Part shown: positions 24,747 to 33,437 of the stretch, in pieces
Layout of the letters: every line of letters starts with the position of its first letter
Position numbering within the stretch: the first letter of the stretch is position 1
Translations under genes and position numbers: made by a program
The notes under the pieces: model-generated
What the model was told of the DNA's origin: nothing
Database searches by the model: none
The model's input: the letters and a program-made list of their open reading frames with translations, nothing else
From: Elioraea tepidiphila DSM 17972
GTDB taxonomy: Bacteria; Pseudomonadota; Alphaproteobacteria; Acetobacterales; Acetobacteraceae
Length of the DNA stretch: 64,000 nt
Assembly: GCF_000378465.1 (NCBI RefSeq)
Contig: NZ_KB899924.1
Coordinates: 49,094 to 113,093 of the forward strand
Direction: 5' to 3'

Positions 24747-27056
24747 ATGCGCCATCATGGCCGCATGGGAACGGCGTGGAACCGGCGCAACGCGCTGCTG
24801 GCCTGGGTGGCCCTCGGGCTCGCGATCGGCACGGCGCTGGCGCTCACCGATCGGGCGCTCGCCGCGCGGATCGTCTGGTCGGCCGCCGCGCTGCCGGTGG
24901 CGCTGCATGTCGGGCTGGCGGCCGCGCAGGCGCTCGCCGGCGGGCGGGTCGGCGTCGATGTGATCGCGCTCGCGGCCATTCTCGGCGCGGCCGCGCTCGA
25001 CGAGGCGGCGGCCGCGGCGGTGGTGGCGCTGATGGTCGCGGGCGGCGAGGCGCTGGAGGACTGGGCGCAAGGTCGGGCCAAGCGGTCATTGACCGCGCTC
25101 GCCGCACGCGCGCCGCGACGGGCGGCGCGGCTCGCCGAGGGCACGGTGGAGGAGATCGACGCGGCGGCGATCCGACCGGGCGACACGCTGCTGGTGCGCC
25201 CGGGCGAGACCGTACCGGCCGACGGCACGCTCGCCGACGCCGAGGCGGTTCTGGACGAGAGCGCGCTCACCGGCGAGCCGCTGCCGCGCCGCCTGCGCAC
25301 GGGCGCCGAGCTGCGCAGCGGCGCGGTGAACGCGGGTGCGGCGTTCCGGATGCGCGCCACCGCCTCGGCCGAGGCCAGCACCTATGCCGCGATCGTGCGA
25401 CTGGCGGAGCAGGCGGCCGCCTCGCGCGCGCCGCTGACGCGGCTGGCCGACCGCTTCGCCGTCGTCTTCATCGCCGCCACCGCGGTCGTGTCGGGGCTCG
25501 CCTGGGTGTTTTCGGGCGATCCGGTGCGGGCACTCGCAGTGCTGGTGGTCGCCACCCCGTGCCCGCTGATCCTCGCCGCGCCGATCGCGCTGGTGGCGGG
25601 CGTCGGACGGGCAGCGGCGCGCGGCATCGTGGTGAAGGGCGCGGGCGTGATCGAGCGGCTCGCGCGCATCCGCATCGTGCTGTTCGACAAGACCGGCACG
25701 CTGACACCCGGCCGCCCGCGCCTCGCCGCGATCGAGACCGTGCCCGGGCTCAGGCGCGAGGCGGCCTTGCGGCTGGCGGCGGCGCTGGCGCAGGGCTCGA
25801 CACATCCCGTCTCGGCCGCGCTGGTGGCGGCGGCGCGCGAGCGCGGCCTCGCCGTGCCCGCGCCCGAGGCGGCGGCCGAGACCGCCGGCGGCGGGCTGTC
25901 GGGCCATGTGGACGGGCAGGCGGTGCTGCTCGGCTCGGAGGGGTTCCTGCGCGAGCGCGGGCTCGCACCACCCGAGACTCTGGCGATCGCGGCCTCGCTG
26001 GCTGTGGCCGGCAGCGTCGCCTGGCTCGCGGTCGGCGGGCGGGTGGTCGCGGCCTTCGTGATGGCGGACGGGCTCAGGCCCGAGGTGCGGCGCACGGTGC
26101 GGCGGCTGCGCGCGCTCGGGGTCGAGCGGATCGGCCTCGTCACGGGCGACCGCGGCGAGGCGGCCGCGCCGGTCGCGGCGGTGCTGCGGCTGGACGCCGT
26201 GCATGCCGGGGTCTCGCCCGCCGGCAAGATCGCCGCGGTGCACGAGGAGCGCGCGCGCGGAACCGTCGCGATGGTGGGCGACGGGGTGAACGATGCCCCC
26301 GCGCTTGCCGCGGCCGATGTCGGCATCGCCATGGGCGCGCATGGCACGGCAGCGGCAGCCGAGGCGGCGGATGCGGTGCTGCTGGTCGATCGGGTCGATC
26401 GCGCGGCCGAGGCGATGGCGATCGCGCGCCGCTCACGGGCGATCGCGATCCAGGCGATCGTGCTGGGGATGGCGCTGTCCGGGATCGCGATGGGCTTCGC
26501 CGCGTTCGGCCATCTGCCGCCGCTGATCGGCGCGTTGGTGCAGGAGGCGATCGATGTCGCGGCGATCCTGTTCGCGCTGACCGCACTGCGGCCGGGGCGC
26601 GACGACGTCGCGCCCGCGCCGCTGCCGGACGAGGCAGGGCTGGCCGATCGGGTCGCCGAGCATGCCGGGCTGCGCCGGCTCGCCGAACGCCTCCGCGAGG
26701 GGGCGGAGGCGGTCGGCGACGGGCCGGAGTCGTTGCGCGCCCTCGCCACGCTGGAGGCGGATCTGCGGGCCGAGCTCTTGCCGCACCAGGCGGAGGAGGA
26801 GCAGGCGCTCTATCCGGCGGCGGCGCGGCGGCTGGGCGGGCGCGATCCGATGGGGCCACTGATCCGCATGCATGCCGAGATCGAGGCGCTGTGCCGGCGA
26901 CTGGCCAGCCTGCTGCATCTCGCCGAGCAGCAGGACGGCTGGAACGGCGCATCGGCCGAGCTCCGGCGGACGCTGTTCGCCCTGGAGGCGCTGCTGACGC
27001 TGCATCTCGCGGCGGAGGAGGAGGCGCTGGCGGAGCTGGCGAGCGAGGCGCGGTGA
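24747..27056 (+). CDS. P1B-5-type metal-transporting ATPase with C-terminal hemerythrin domain (Nia-like)
   Basis: About 769 residues. No N-terminal HMA domain is present. Core motifs: ESALTGEPLP (actuator), ATPCPLILAAPIAL (the TPC membrane motif that defines group P1B-5), DKTGTLTPG (phosphorylation Asp) and GDGVNDAPALAAADVGIAMG. The last ~140 residues form a hemerythrin-like helical bundle with EHAG, PHQAEEE, MHAEIE and LHLAAEEE, supplying the expected His and carboxylate ligands. This layout matches the described Nia ATPase of Sinorhizobium meliloti, linked to Fe and Ni export. The start is uncertain: ATG 24747 or ATG 24765. Its stop overlaps the next start (GTGA). Confidence 0.9.
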   Translation: MRHHGRMGTAWNRRNALLAWVALGLAIGTALALTDRALAARIVWSAAALPVALHVGLAAAQALAGGRVGVDVIALAAILGAAALDEAAAAAVVALMVAGGEALEDWAQGRAKRSLTALAARAPRRAARLAEGTVEEIDAAAIRPGDTLLVRPGETVPADGTLADAEAVLDESALTGEPLPRRLRTGAELRSGAVNAGAAFRMRATASAEASTYAAIVRLAEQAAASRAPLTRLADRFAVVFIAATAVVSGLAWVFSGDPVRALAVLVVATPCPLILAAPIALVAGVGRAAARGIVVKGAGVIERLARIRIVLFDKTGTLTPGRPRLAAIETVPGLRREAALRLAAALAQGSTHPVSAALVAAARERGLAVPAPEAAAETAGGGLSGHVDGQAVLLGSEGFLRERGLAPPETLAIAASLAVAGSVAWLAVGGRVVAAFVMADGLRPEVRRTVRRLRALGVERIGLVTGDRGEAAAPVAAVLRLDAVHAGVSPAGKIAAVHEERARGTVAMVGDGVNDAPALAAADVGIAMGAHGTAAAAEAADAVLLVDRVDRAAEAMAIARRSRAIAIQAIVLGMALSGIAMGFAAFGHLPPLIGALVQEAIDVAAILFALTALRPGRDDVAPAPLPDEAGLADRVAEHAGLRRLAERLREGAEAVGDGPESLRALATLEADLRAELLPHQAEEEQALYPAAARRLGGRDPMGPLIRMHAEIEALCRRLASLLHLAEQQDGWNGASAELRRTLFALEALLTLHLAAEEEALAELASEAR

Positions 27057-27754
27057 CGCCGGCGGTGCTGTATCGCGACGAGGCTGTGCTGGTGATCGAC
27101 AAGCCGGCCGGGCTGCCGGTGCATCGCGGCCCGCGCGGCGGGGCGAGCGTGGAGGACCTGCTGGAGTCGTTGCGGTTCGGCAAGCGCCGGCTGCCGCAGC
27201 CGGCGCATCGGCTGGATGCCGACACGGCGGGGTGTCTGGTGCTGGGGCGGACCAAGCCGGCCTTGGCGGCCTTGGGGCGCGCCTTCGCCGAGGGGGCGGT
27301 GGAGAAGGTGTACTGGGCGGTGGTGCGCGGCGGCCCGACGGTGGAGATGGGCGAGATCGCCCTGCCGGTCGCGAAGCGCAGCACCCGGGAGGCGGGCTGG
27401 CGCATGGTGGTCGATCCCGCGGGTGCGCCGGCGCTGACGCTGTGGCGCGTGCTCGGGCGCGGCGCAGATCGCACCTGGCTGGAGCTGCGCCCGCGCACCG
27501 GTCGGACGCATCAGCTGCGGGTGCACTGCGCGGCGATGGGCTGGCCGATTCTCGGCGATGCCGTGTACGGTGCGGGCGAGCCCGGCGGGCTGGCGTTGCT
27601 GGCGCGCAGCATTGCGATTCCATCCCTGGGTGTCGCGGCGGAGGCGCCCGTCCCGGCGCCGATGCAGCGTCAGGGGATGGGATGGACGACGAAGGTGGAG
27701 GGGGGTCCGGGGGGACGACCGTCGTCCCCCCGGGCTGTCTTCTTCAGGTGCTGA
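27053..27754 (+). CDS. RluA-family RNA pseudouridine synthase
   Basis: 233 residues. The catalytic motif HRLDADTAGCLVL, with Asp at ~55, is followed by RPRTGRTHQLRVHCAAMGWPILGD, both diagnostic of RluA-type enzymes that isomerise uridine in rRNA or tRNA. There is no S4 domain, as in short family members. It begins with GTG 27053, overlapping the ATPase stop by 4 bases. The last ~18 residues are encoded by the palindromic repeat at 27695-27745 and are probably not part of the fold. The 3' end overlaps the convergent DctM gene by 11 bases. Confidence 0.9.
   Translation: MTPAVLYRDEAVLVIDKPAGLPVHRGPRGGASVEDLLESLRFGKRRLPQPAHRLDADTAGCLVLGRTKPALAALGRAFAEGAVEKVYWAVVRGGPTVEMGEIALPVAKRSTREAGWRMVVDPAGAPALTLWRVLGRGADRTWLELRPRTGRTHQLRVHCAAMGWPILGDAVYGAGEPGGLALLARSIAIPSLGVAAEAPVPAPMQRQGMGWTTKVEGGPGGRPSSPRAVFFRC
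27695..27745 (+). repeat. Palindromic GC-rich repeat, copy 3 (inside 3' end of the RluA gene)
   Basis: Perfect inverted repeat 27709-27731 with arms GGGGGGACGAC and GTCGTCCCCCC around one base, followed by GGGCTGTCTTCTTC. Compared with copies 1 and 4 the arm changes CCAC to CGAC on one side and GTGG to GTCG on the other, a compensatory pair that keeps the stem. It may terminate the RluA transcript before the opposing DctM gene. Confidence 0.75.
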
Positions 27755-29075
27755 ACATGGTCGAGGGCAGCCAGGTGGCGAGCCCCGGAAACACCGTCAC
27801 CAGCGCCACCGCGATGCACATCAGCACGAAGAACGGCGCGGTGGCGGCGGCGATCCGGAAGATGTTCTCCCCCGTCAGCCCTTGCAGCACGAAGAGGTTG
27901 AACCCCACCGGCGGGGTGATCTGCGCCATCTCCACCACCAGCACGATGAAGATGCCGAACCACAGCAGGTCGAACCCGGCCGCCTGGATGATCGGCAGGG
28001 CGACCGAGACCGTCAGCACGATCATCGACACGCCGTCGATGAAGCAGCCGAGCACGACATAGAGCGCGGTGAGCGCGCCGATCACGGCGTAGGGGTGGAA
28101 GCCCTGCGCGCCCACCCATTGCGCCATGGCCACGGGAATCCGGGAATACGCCATCGCCTGGGTGAGGAAGGCGGCGCCGGCGAGGATGAAGTTGATCATG
28201 CAGGAGAGGCGCACCGCGCCCATCAGGCTCGCGACGAAGCTCTCCCGCGTCAGCGTCCCGCCCCAGGCCGAGAGCAGCAAGGCACCGGCCACGCCCATCA
28301 CGGCGGCCTCGCTCGCGGTGGCGATGCCACCGTAGATCGAGCCGATCACCGCGAGGATCAGCAGGATGATCGGCAGCAGCGAGGCGGAGGCATCGAGCTT
28401 CTGCCGCCAGGTGGTGGGTGGATCGCGCGGCGGCGTGCGCGACGGGTTCAACAACGACCAGAGCGCGATGTAGCCCGAGAACAGGGCGATCAGCATCAGC
28501 CCCGGGATCACGCCGGCGATGAACAGCCGCACGATCGAGACCTCGGCGGCGACGCCATAGACGATCATGATGATCGAAGGCGGGATCAGCAGCCCGAGCG
28601 TGCCGGAGCCCGCGAGCGAGCCGATCGCCATCGGCTTGTGGTAGCCGCGCGCCAGGAGCGCGGGCAGGCTCATCTTGCCGATGGTCGCGCAGGTGGCGGC
28701 GGAACTGCCCGACACCGCGGCGAAGATGCCGCAGCCGATCACGTTCACATGCATGAGCCGCCCCGGCAGGCGCTGCACCCACGGCGCGAGGCCGCGGAAC
28801 ATGTCCTCGGACAGCTTCGTGCGGAACAGGATCTCGCCCATCCAGATGAACAGCGGCAGGGCGGCGAGCGTCCAGGACGCCATCGCCTGCCACACGGCGG
28901 TGCCCAGCACCTTCTCGACCGGGAACTCGTTAAAGGCAGGGAACAGCATCGGCAGCACGACGATGCCGCAGAAGCCGGTCAGCATCAGCGCGAAGCCGAT
29001 CCAGACGCCGAGGCCGAGCAAGCCGAACAGCACGGCGAGCAGCAGCAGCCCGGCCTCGGTGAGCTCGATCGTCAC
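27744..29075 (-). CDS. dctM: TRAP transporter large permease (DctM family)
   Basis: 443 residues with about 12 hydrophobic segments and typical DctM features (PLFIWMGEILFRT, GSSAATCATIGKM and QITPPVGFNLFVLQG near the C-terminus). It forms the sodium-coupled channel subunit of a tripartite ATP-independent transporter for an organic acid. The start is GTG 29075, three bases after the small-permease stop. The gene is third in dctP-dctQ-dctM and ends against the RluA gene. Confidence 0.93.
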   Translation of the reverse strand: MTIELTEAGLLLLAVLFGLLGLGVWIGFALMLTGFCGIVVLPMLFPAFNEFPVEKVLGTAVWQAMASWTLAALPLFIWMGEILFRTKLSEDMFRGLAPWVQRLPGRLMHVNVIGCGIFAAVSGSSAATCATIGKMSLPALLARGYHKPMAIGSLAGSGTLGLLIPPSIIMIVYGVAAEVSIVRLFIAGVIPGLMLIALFSGYIALWSLLNPSRTPPRDPPTTWRQKLDASASLLPIILLILAVIGSIYGGIATASEAAVMGVAGALLLSAWGGTLTRESFVASLMGAVRLSCMINFILAGAAFLTQAMAYSRIPVAMAQWVGAQGFHPYAVIGALTALYVVLGCFIDGVSMIVLTVSVALPIIQAAGFDLLWFGIFIVLVVEMAQITPPVGFNLFVLQGLTGENIFRIAAATAPFFVLMCIAVALVTVFPGLATWLPSTMFST

Positions 29076-29078
29076 CGC

Positions 29079-29618
29079 TCAGAGCTCCTGCATCGCCTTC
29101 TCGACCGCGCTCGCCGGCTCGTGCCGTCGATACGAGGGCGTGCCGCCGGCGAGGACCACCACCAGGTCATCGACCAGCGCGAGCGCGAACAGCGCGCTGC
29201 CGACCACCATGGCGATCTGGGGGATCCAGATCGGCACGGCGAGCAGGCCCTGCGCGACCTCCTCGAACTCCCAGGAGTCCGACATCGTGTCGAAGCTCGC
29301 GAAGGCGAACAGCGCCGCCATCGCGGCGGCGAGTCCGAGTGCCACGATCTCCATGCCGCGCCGTGTCGCGCCGCGCGTGCGGCCGATGATCAGGTCGACG
29401 CGGATATGCGCGCCGCTGCGGAAGGCGTAGGCCAGCGGCAGCATGGCCGAGGCGGCGACGCTGAACGCGGTCAGGTCATCGCTGCCGGGAATGATCATGC
29501 CGAGCTGGCGCAGCGTCACCTGCCCCAGCACCAGCACGCCGATCGTGACAATCGCCACCGCGCCGGCGATGCCGCCGGCGAGGTAGAGCGCATCGAGGCC
29601 GCGCCGGAGCCCCCTCAC
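29079..29618 (-). CDS. dctQ: TRAP transporter small permease (DctQ family)
   Basis: 179 residues with four predicted membrane helices; the third region (RSGAHIRVDLIIGR) is a typical DctQ segment between helices 2 and 3. It bridges the binding protein and DctM. GTG start at 29618, 12 bases after the binding-protein stop. Same operon as its neighbours. Confidence 0.9.
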   Translation of the reverse strand: MRGLRRGLDALYLAGGIAGAVAIVTIGVLVLGQVTLRQLGMIIPGSDDLTAFSVAASAMLPLAYAFRSGAHIRVDLIIGRTRGATRRGMEIVALGLAAAMAALFAFASFDTMSDSWEFEEVAQGLLAVPIWIPQIAMVVGSALFALALVDDLVVVLAGGTPSYRRHEPASAVEKAMQEL

Positions 29619-29630
29619 GCGGGGGCGCGC

Positions 29631-30635
29631 TCAGACGCGCGCGATCGCGGCGCGGTAGGCGTCGATCAGCTTCTTGCCGTCTTCGCCGGCCTTGGCGAGC
29701 CACTCGTTCACCATGGTCTCGCCGATCTTCTCCAGATCCGCCATCAGCCGCGGCGCGGGCGGATCGGTCACGGCCATGCCGCGCCGGGCGAGCTCCTCCT
29801 GGCGCGTGCGCTCCTGCTCCTGCGCCATGCCCCAGCCGCGCTGCTCGGCACGCTCCGCGGCGTCGCGGATCAGCGAACGGACGTTCTCGGGCAGGGCGTT
29901 GAGCGCCCGCGTCGAGCAGAACACCGCGTTCTTGGTGCGGGTGAAGCCGACGGGGGTGAAGTGGCGCACGAAGTCCCAGGCCTGGCTGTCCACGCCCGTC
30001 GCGGCCGAGGTGACCATCGCGTTGACCACGCCGGTGGCGAAGGCCTGCGGCACCTCGGCGGCCTGCACGAGCGTCGGTGTGGCACCGACGAGCTGGGCGA
30101 AGCGCTGGGTGGCGGCGTTGAAGGTGCGGAACTTGGTGCCGCGCAGACCCTCGATCGAATCGAGCCGTTCGTTCGTGTAGAAGCCCGACTGCGGCCACGG
30201 CACCATGTAGAGCAGGGTCACACCCTGGCGCTGCAGCCGCGCCTGCACGAACGGACGCTGCAGTCCCGCGAGCACGCGCGCCTGGGTGAAGTTGGTCACC
30301 AGCATCGGGATCCCGTCCACCTCGAACATCGGGTCCTCGTTCCCGTAGGCCGAGAGCAGGATCTCGCCCATCTGCACCTGGCCGGTCTGCACGCCGCGCT
30401 TGATCTCGGGCATGCGCAGCAGCGACTGGTTGGTGTGCAGGGTGATCGAGAGCCGGTTGCCCGAGCCCTCCTCGACCTCCTTGATGAACTCGCGGATGTT
30501 CACCGTGTGGAAGTTCGCGTCCGGATAGGGTGTGGCCATCTGCCAGCGTGCGGCCTGGGCCTGCGCCGGCAGTCCGGCCAGCGCGGCGGCGCCGACAAGC
30601 GAGGAACCCAGCAGGGCGCGGCGGTTCAAGGTCAT
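29631..30635 (-). CDS. dctP: TRAP transporter substrate-binding protein (DctP family)
   Basis: 334 residues. An N-terminal export signal (LNRRALLGSSLVGAAALAGLPAQAQA) leads into WQMATPYPDANFHTVNIREF. The DctP segments FKVEDLRG-like SIEGLRGTKFRTF and FATGVVNAMVTSAATG follow. It captures an unknown carboxylate in the periplasm. ATG 30635 is chosen because GGGAG lies about 9 bases before it and the signal peptide starts here. A perfect inverted repeat (30649-30674) lies 14 bases upstream and probably regulates the operon. Confidence 0.93.
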   Translation of the reverse strand: MTLNRRALLGSSLVGAAALAGLPAQAQAARWQMATPYPDANFHTVNIREFIKEVEEGSGNRLSITLHTNQSLLRMPEIKRGVQTGQVQMGEILLSAYGNEDPMFEVDGIPMLVTNFTQARVLAGLQRPFVQARLQRQGVTLLYMVPWPQSGFYTNERLDSIEGLRGTKFRTFNAATQRFAQLVGATPTLVQAAEVPQAFATGVVNAMVTSAATGVDSQAWDFVRHFTPVGFTRTKNAVFCSTRALNALPENVRSLIRDAAERAEQRGWGMAQEQERTRQEELARRGMAVTDPPAPRLMADLEKIGETMVNEWLAKAGEDGKKLIDAYRAAIARV

Positions 30636-30648
30636 CGCGAAGTCTCCC

Positions 30649-30674
30649 GATATCCCGTTGTTGCCAGGGATATC
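30649..30674. promoter_or_regulatory. Perfect inverted repeat upstream of the TRAP operon (putative operator)
   Basis: GATATCCC (30649-30656) and GGGATATC (30667-30674) around 10 bases, immediately upstream of the dctP start and overlapping its ribosome-site region. The AT-containing symmetric arms in a GC-rich genome suggest a repressor site. No regulator gene is adjacent. Confidence 0.5.
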
Positions 30675-30733
30675 AGCGGCTTCGCTCCCCGGGCGCAAGG
30701 GGGAACGTCAGGGGCGGACGGCCCGGCCGGGGG

Positions 30734-30925
30734 TCAGTCGCCCTTGCCGGCGTGCTGCTGGTCGAAATGGCTCTGCACCAGCTTGAACAGGAACAGCACG
30801 AAGGAGACGAACAGGATCAGACCGGAGACATAGAAGCCGGGATCCCTGGCGGCGGCGGCCATGAACAGGCCGAGCAGGGCGAACACCACGCCGAAGGCGC
30901 CGAACACCACGGTCGAAGCGTTCAT
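30734..30925 (-). CDS. Small two-helix membrane protein downstream of ccoS
   Basis: 63 residues, not recognised. Two hydrophobic helices, about residues 5-25 and 32-51, are separated by a short polar loop (ARDPG) and followed by a basic/polar tail (QSHFDQQHAGKGD). Its ATG overlaps the ccoS stop by 4 bases (ATGA), so it is the last gene of the cbb3 oxidase assembly operon. A role in oxidase biogenesis or stability is an inference from position only. Confidence 0.75.
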   Translation of the reverse strand: MNASTVVFGAFGVVFALLGLFMAAAARDPGFYVSGLILFVSFVLFLFKLVQSHFDQQHAGKGD

Positions 30926-31101
30926 GTCTTGGTCTCCTTGCGCTCATCCTGCGGCGGCGCCGCATCGTCGTCGAACAGGATCCGGTGCGCCGCGCCATCG
31001 AGATCATCGTACTGGCCCGAGCGCAGCGTCCACAGGAAAGCCGCGAGCGCGCCCAGCCCCAGCGCGAGCGACAGCGGGATCAGCAGCGTCAGCGCGTCCA
31101 T
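30922..31101 (-). CDS. ccoS: cbb3 oxidase assembly protein CcoS
   Basis: 59 residues with one N-terminal membrane helix (LTLLIPLSLALGLGALAAFLW) followed by the CcoS signature RSGQYDDLDGAAHRILFDDD and a charged tail. CcoS is needed to load heme or copper into cbb3 oxidase. It overlaps the ccoI 3' end by 13 bases and the next small gene by 4, placing it in the ccoGHIS run. Confidence 0.92.
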   Translation of the reverse strand: MDALTLLIPLSLALGLGALAAFLWTLRSGQYDDLDGAAHRILFDDDAAPPQDERKETKT

Positions 31102-33437
31102 GCGGGCCTCCGCTCGACGCGCAGCGCATTCAGGATCACGGTCAGCGACGAGGCCGCCATCGCTACCGCCGCGATCAGGGGCGTGACGAAGCCTGCGATC
31201 GCCAGCGGCACCGCGACCACGTTGTAGCCGAGGCTGATGGCAATGTTCTGCCGCACCAGGCGCTGGGCGCGACGGGCAACCGCGACCGTGTCGGGAACGG
31301 CGCCGAGACGGTCGGTCTGCACCACCACGTCCGCGGCGGCCTGCGCGATGTCGGCACCCGAGGCGTAGGCGATCGAAACGTGGGCGGCGGCGAGCGCCGG
31401 CGCGTCGTTCAGCCCGTCGCCCACCATCAGCGGGCGACGCCCGTCGCGCTTCAACGCCTCGAGCCTGGCGATCTTGGCCGCCGGGTCGGCGGAAGCGGTC
31501 CAGCGCGTGATGCCGGCGTCGCGCGCGGCCTCCGCCACGGCAGGCGCGCGGTCGCCGGAGAGGAGTTCGGGGACCAGGCCCTGCGCGGCCAGCGCGGCCA
31601 CGGCATCGCGCGCATCCGGTCGCGGCACATCGGCGAAGGCGAAACGCACCGGCGCCGCACCGGGACGGGCCAGGAACAGCTCCATCCCGTCACCCGGCGC
31701 CGCACCGACGAACGCGGCCGAGCCGAGCCGCACCGTACCGCACGACAGGCCCTCGCCCGGATGCTCGACGACATCCGGTGCGGCCGGAACATCGGATGCG
31801 GCCGCCGCGAGCGCGCGCGCCAGCGGATGGCGCGAGGTCGCGGCCAGGGCGGCCGCGGCGCGCAGATCCTCCGCTGTCCACGCGCCGGGCTGGAGCGCCG
31901 GCCGGCCGCGCGTCAGCGTGCCCGTCTTGTCCAGCACCGCGACATCCGCCTGCGCGAGGCGCTCGAACGCGGTGCCGGAGGTGATCAGCACGCCGCGCCG
32001 CATGAGCCCGCCGGCGGCGGCGACCTGCACCGCGGGCACGGCGATGCCGAGCGCGCAGGGGCAGGTGATGATCAGCACCGCGACGGCATAAACGAGCGCC
32101 TGCTGCCAGACGACGTCGAACACGCCCCACCACAGCAGGAACGTCCCCGCCGCGAGCACATGCACCAACGGCGTGTACCAGCGCGACACCCGATCCGCGA
32201 GCGCGACGAAACGCGAGCGCGACTGCTCGGCGCGCTCCATCAGCCGCACGATCGCGGCGAGCAGGGTGCCGGCACCCGAGGCGCGCGCCTCCACCACCAG
32301 CGCCGCATCACGGTTCAGCGTGCCGGCATGCACGGTATCGCCCGGACCCGCCGCGCGCGGCAGGGTCTCGCCGGTGAGCAGGCTCTCGTCGAGCGTCGTC
32401 CGGCCCGAGAGCACCACGCCATCCACGCCGATGCGCTCGCCGGGCGCGACCAGCACCCGCTCGCCCGGACGCACCCCCTCCGGCGCGCGCGGATGCGCGA
32501 CCCCGGCATGGTCGAGCACGCCGACGGGGGCGCGGTTCAGCGTCATCAGGCGCGCAGCGGCTTCGCGTGCCCGGCCGCGCGCGCGGCGGTCGAGATAGCG
32601 GCCGACCAGCAGCAGGAACACGAGCATGATCGCGGAGTCGAAATAGGCGTAGTCGCCGCCGCGGATCGTCTCGGAGAGGCTCATCGCGCAGGTCGCGAGC
32701 ACGCCGAGGCTGATCGGCAGGTCGAGGCTCGCGCGGCCCGCACGCAGCGCCGTGAAGGCCGGACGGAAGAACGGCATGCCCGCGACCGCCACCGCCGGCA
32801 GCGCGATCAGCGCGGCGAGCCAGTGCATCAGGTCGCGCGTCGCCGGCCCCATGTCGCCGGTCGCGTGGCCGACCCAGACCGCGACCGAGACCAGCATGAC
32901 GTTCATCGAGGCGAAGGCGGCGATCCCCATGGCGCGCAAGAGCCGCTTCGCCTCCGCCTCGTCGCCGGCGGCGAGGCAGGAGGGATCGAACGGCGCGACC
33001 GCGAAACCGAGGGCGGCGATGCGCGCGCCGAAATCGTTCGCGCGTGCGGCCGGGCCATGCCAGCGGATGGTCAGCCGGCGCGTCGAGAGCGCGACGCGCG
33101 CCCAGGTGACGTCCGGCTCGCGCGCCAGCACCTGCTCGATCAGCCAGCAGCACGCCGCGCAGGTGATGCCGCCGACCATCAGGTCGAGCGTGCGCACGTC
33201 GCCGTCGGTACGCGCACGCGCGGCGAGGTCGTGGCGCGGCGCGTCCGGCCCGGGCTTCGGCGCCTTGCCCTCCAGCCGCGCGTAGAAGCGATCGAGGCCG
33301 AGCCCGCTGATGAGGGCATGCGCGCCCGCGCAGCCGGCGCAGCAGAACCGCGCGCCGTCCGGACAGGGCGCGGCGCAATGCGCGCAGGCGGTGGTCACGC
33401 GTGGCGGGGCAAGCCGCGTTTCGGTGAACGCGTTCAT
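31089..33437 (-). CDS. ccoI: Copper P-type ATPase for cbb3 oxidase assembly (CcoI/FixI)
   Basis: 782 residues. It has an N-terminal cysteine-rich segment (CAHCAAPC...CCAGC) and an HMA domain with GGITCAACCW. The core carries the CPC membrane motif (ITCPCALGIAVP), ESLLTGETLP, DKTGTLTRG and GDGLNDAPALAAAHVSIAY. CcoI moves copper across the inner membrane for the CcoN active site. ATG 33437 overlaps the ccoH stop (ATGA); the longer frame upstream lies inside ccoH. This is the usual length and gene order. Confidence 0.95.
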   Translation of the reverse strand: MNAFTETRLAPPRVTTACAHCAAPCPDGARFCCAGCAGAHALISGLGLDRFYARLEGKAPKPGPDAPRHDLAARARTDGDVRTLDLMVGGITCAACCWLIEQVLAREPDVTWARVALSTRRLTIRWHGPAARANDFGARIAALGFAVAPFDPSCLAAGDEAEAKRLLRAMGIAAFASMNVMLVSVAVWVGHATGDMGPATRDLMHWLAALIALPAVAVAGMPFFRPAFTALRAGRASLDLPISLGVLATCAMSLSETIRGGDYAYFDSAIMLVFLLLVGRYLDRRARGRAREAAARLMTLNRAPVGVLDHAGVAHPRAPEGVRPGERVLVAPGERIGVDGVVLSGRTTLDESLLTGETLPRAAGPGDTVHAGTLNRDAALVVEARASGAGTLLAAIVRLMERAEQSRSRFVALADRVSRWYTPLVHVLAAGTFLLWWGVFDVVWQQALVYAVAVLIITCPCALGIAVPAVQVAAAGGLMRRGVLITSGTAFERLAQADVAVLDKTGTLTRGRPALQPGAWTAEDLRAAAALAATSRHPLARALAAAASDVPAAPDVVEHPGEGLSCGTVRLGSAAFVGAAPGDGMELFLARPGAAPVRFAFADVPRPDARDAVAALAAQGLVPELLSGDRAPAVAEAARDAGITRWTASADPAAKIARLEALKRDGRRPLMVGDGLNDAPALAAAHVSIAYASGADIAQAAADVVVQTDRLGAVPDTVAVARRAQRLVRQNIAISLGYNVVAVPLAIAGFVTPLIAAVAMAASSLTVILNALRVERRPAWTR

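Noticed and set aside
27558..30833. 1091-codon open frame on the plus strand across the TRAP operon
   Set aside because: Antisense to dctM-dctQ-dctP, with biased composition and no motif; high GC content makes such frames common.
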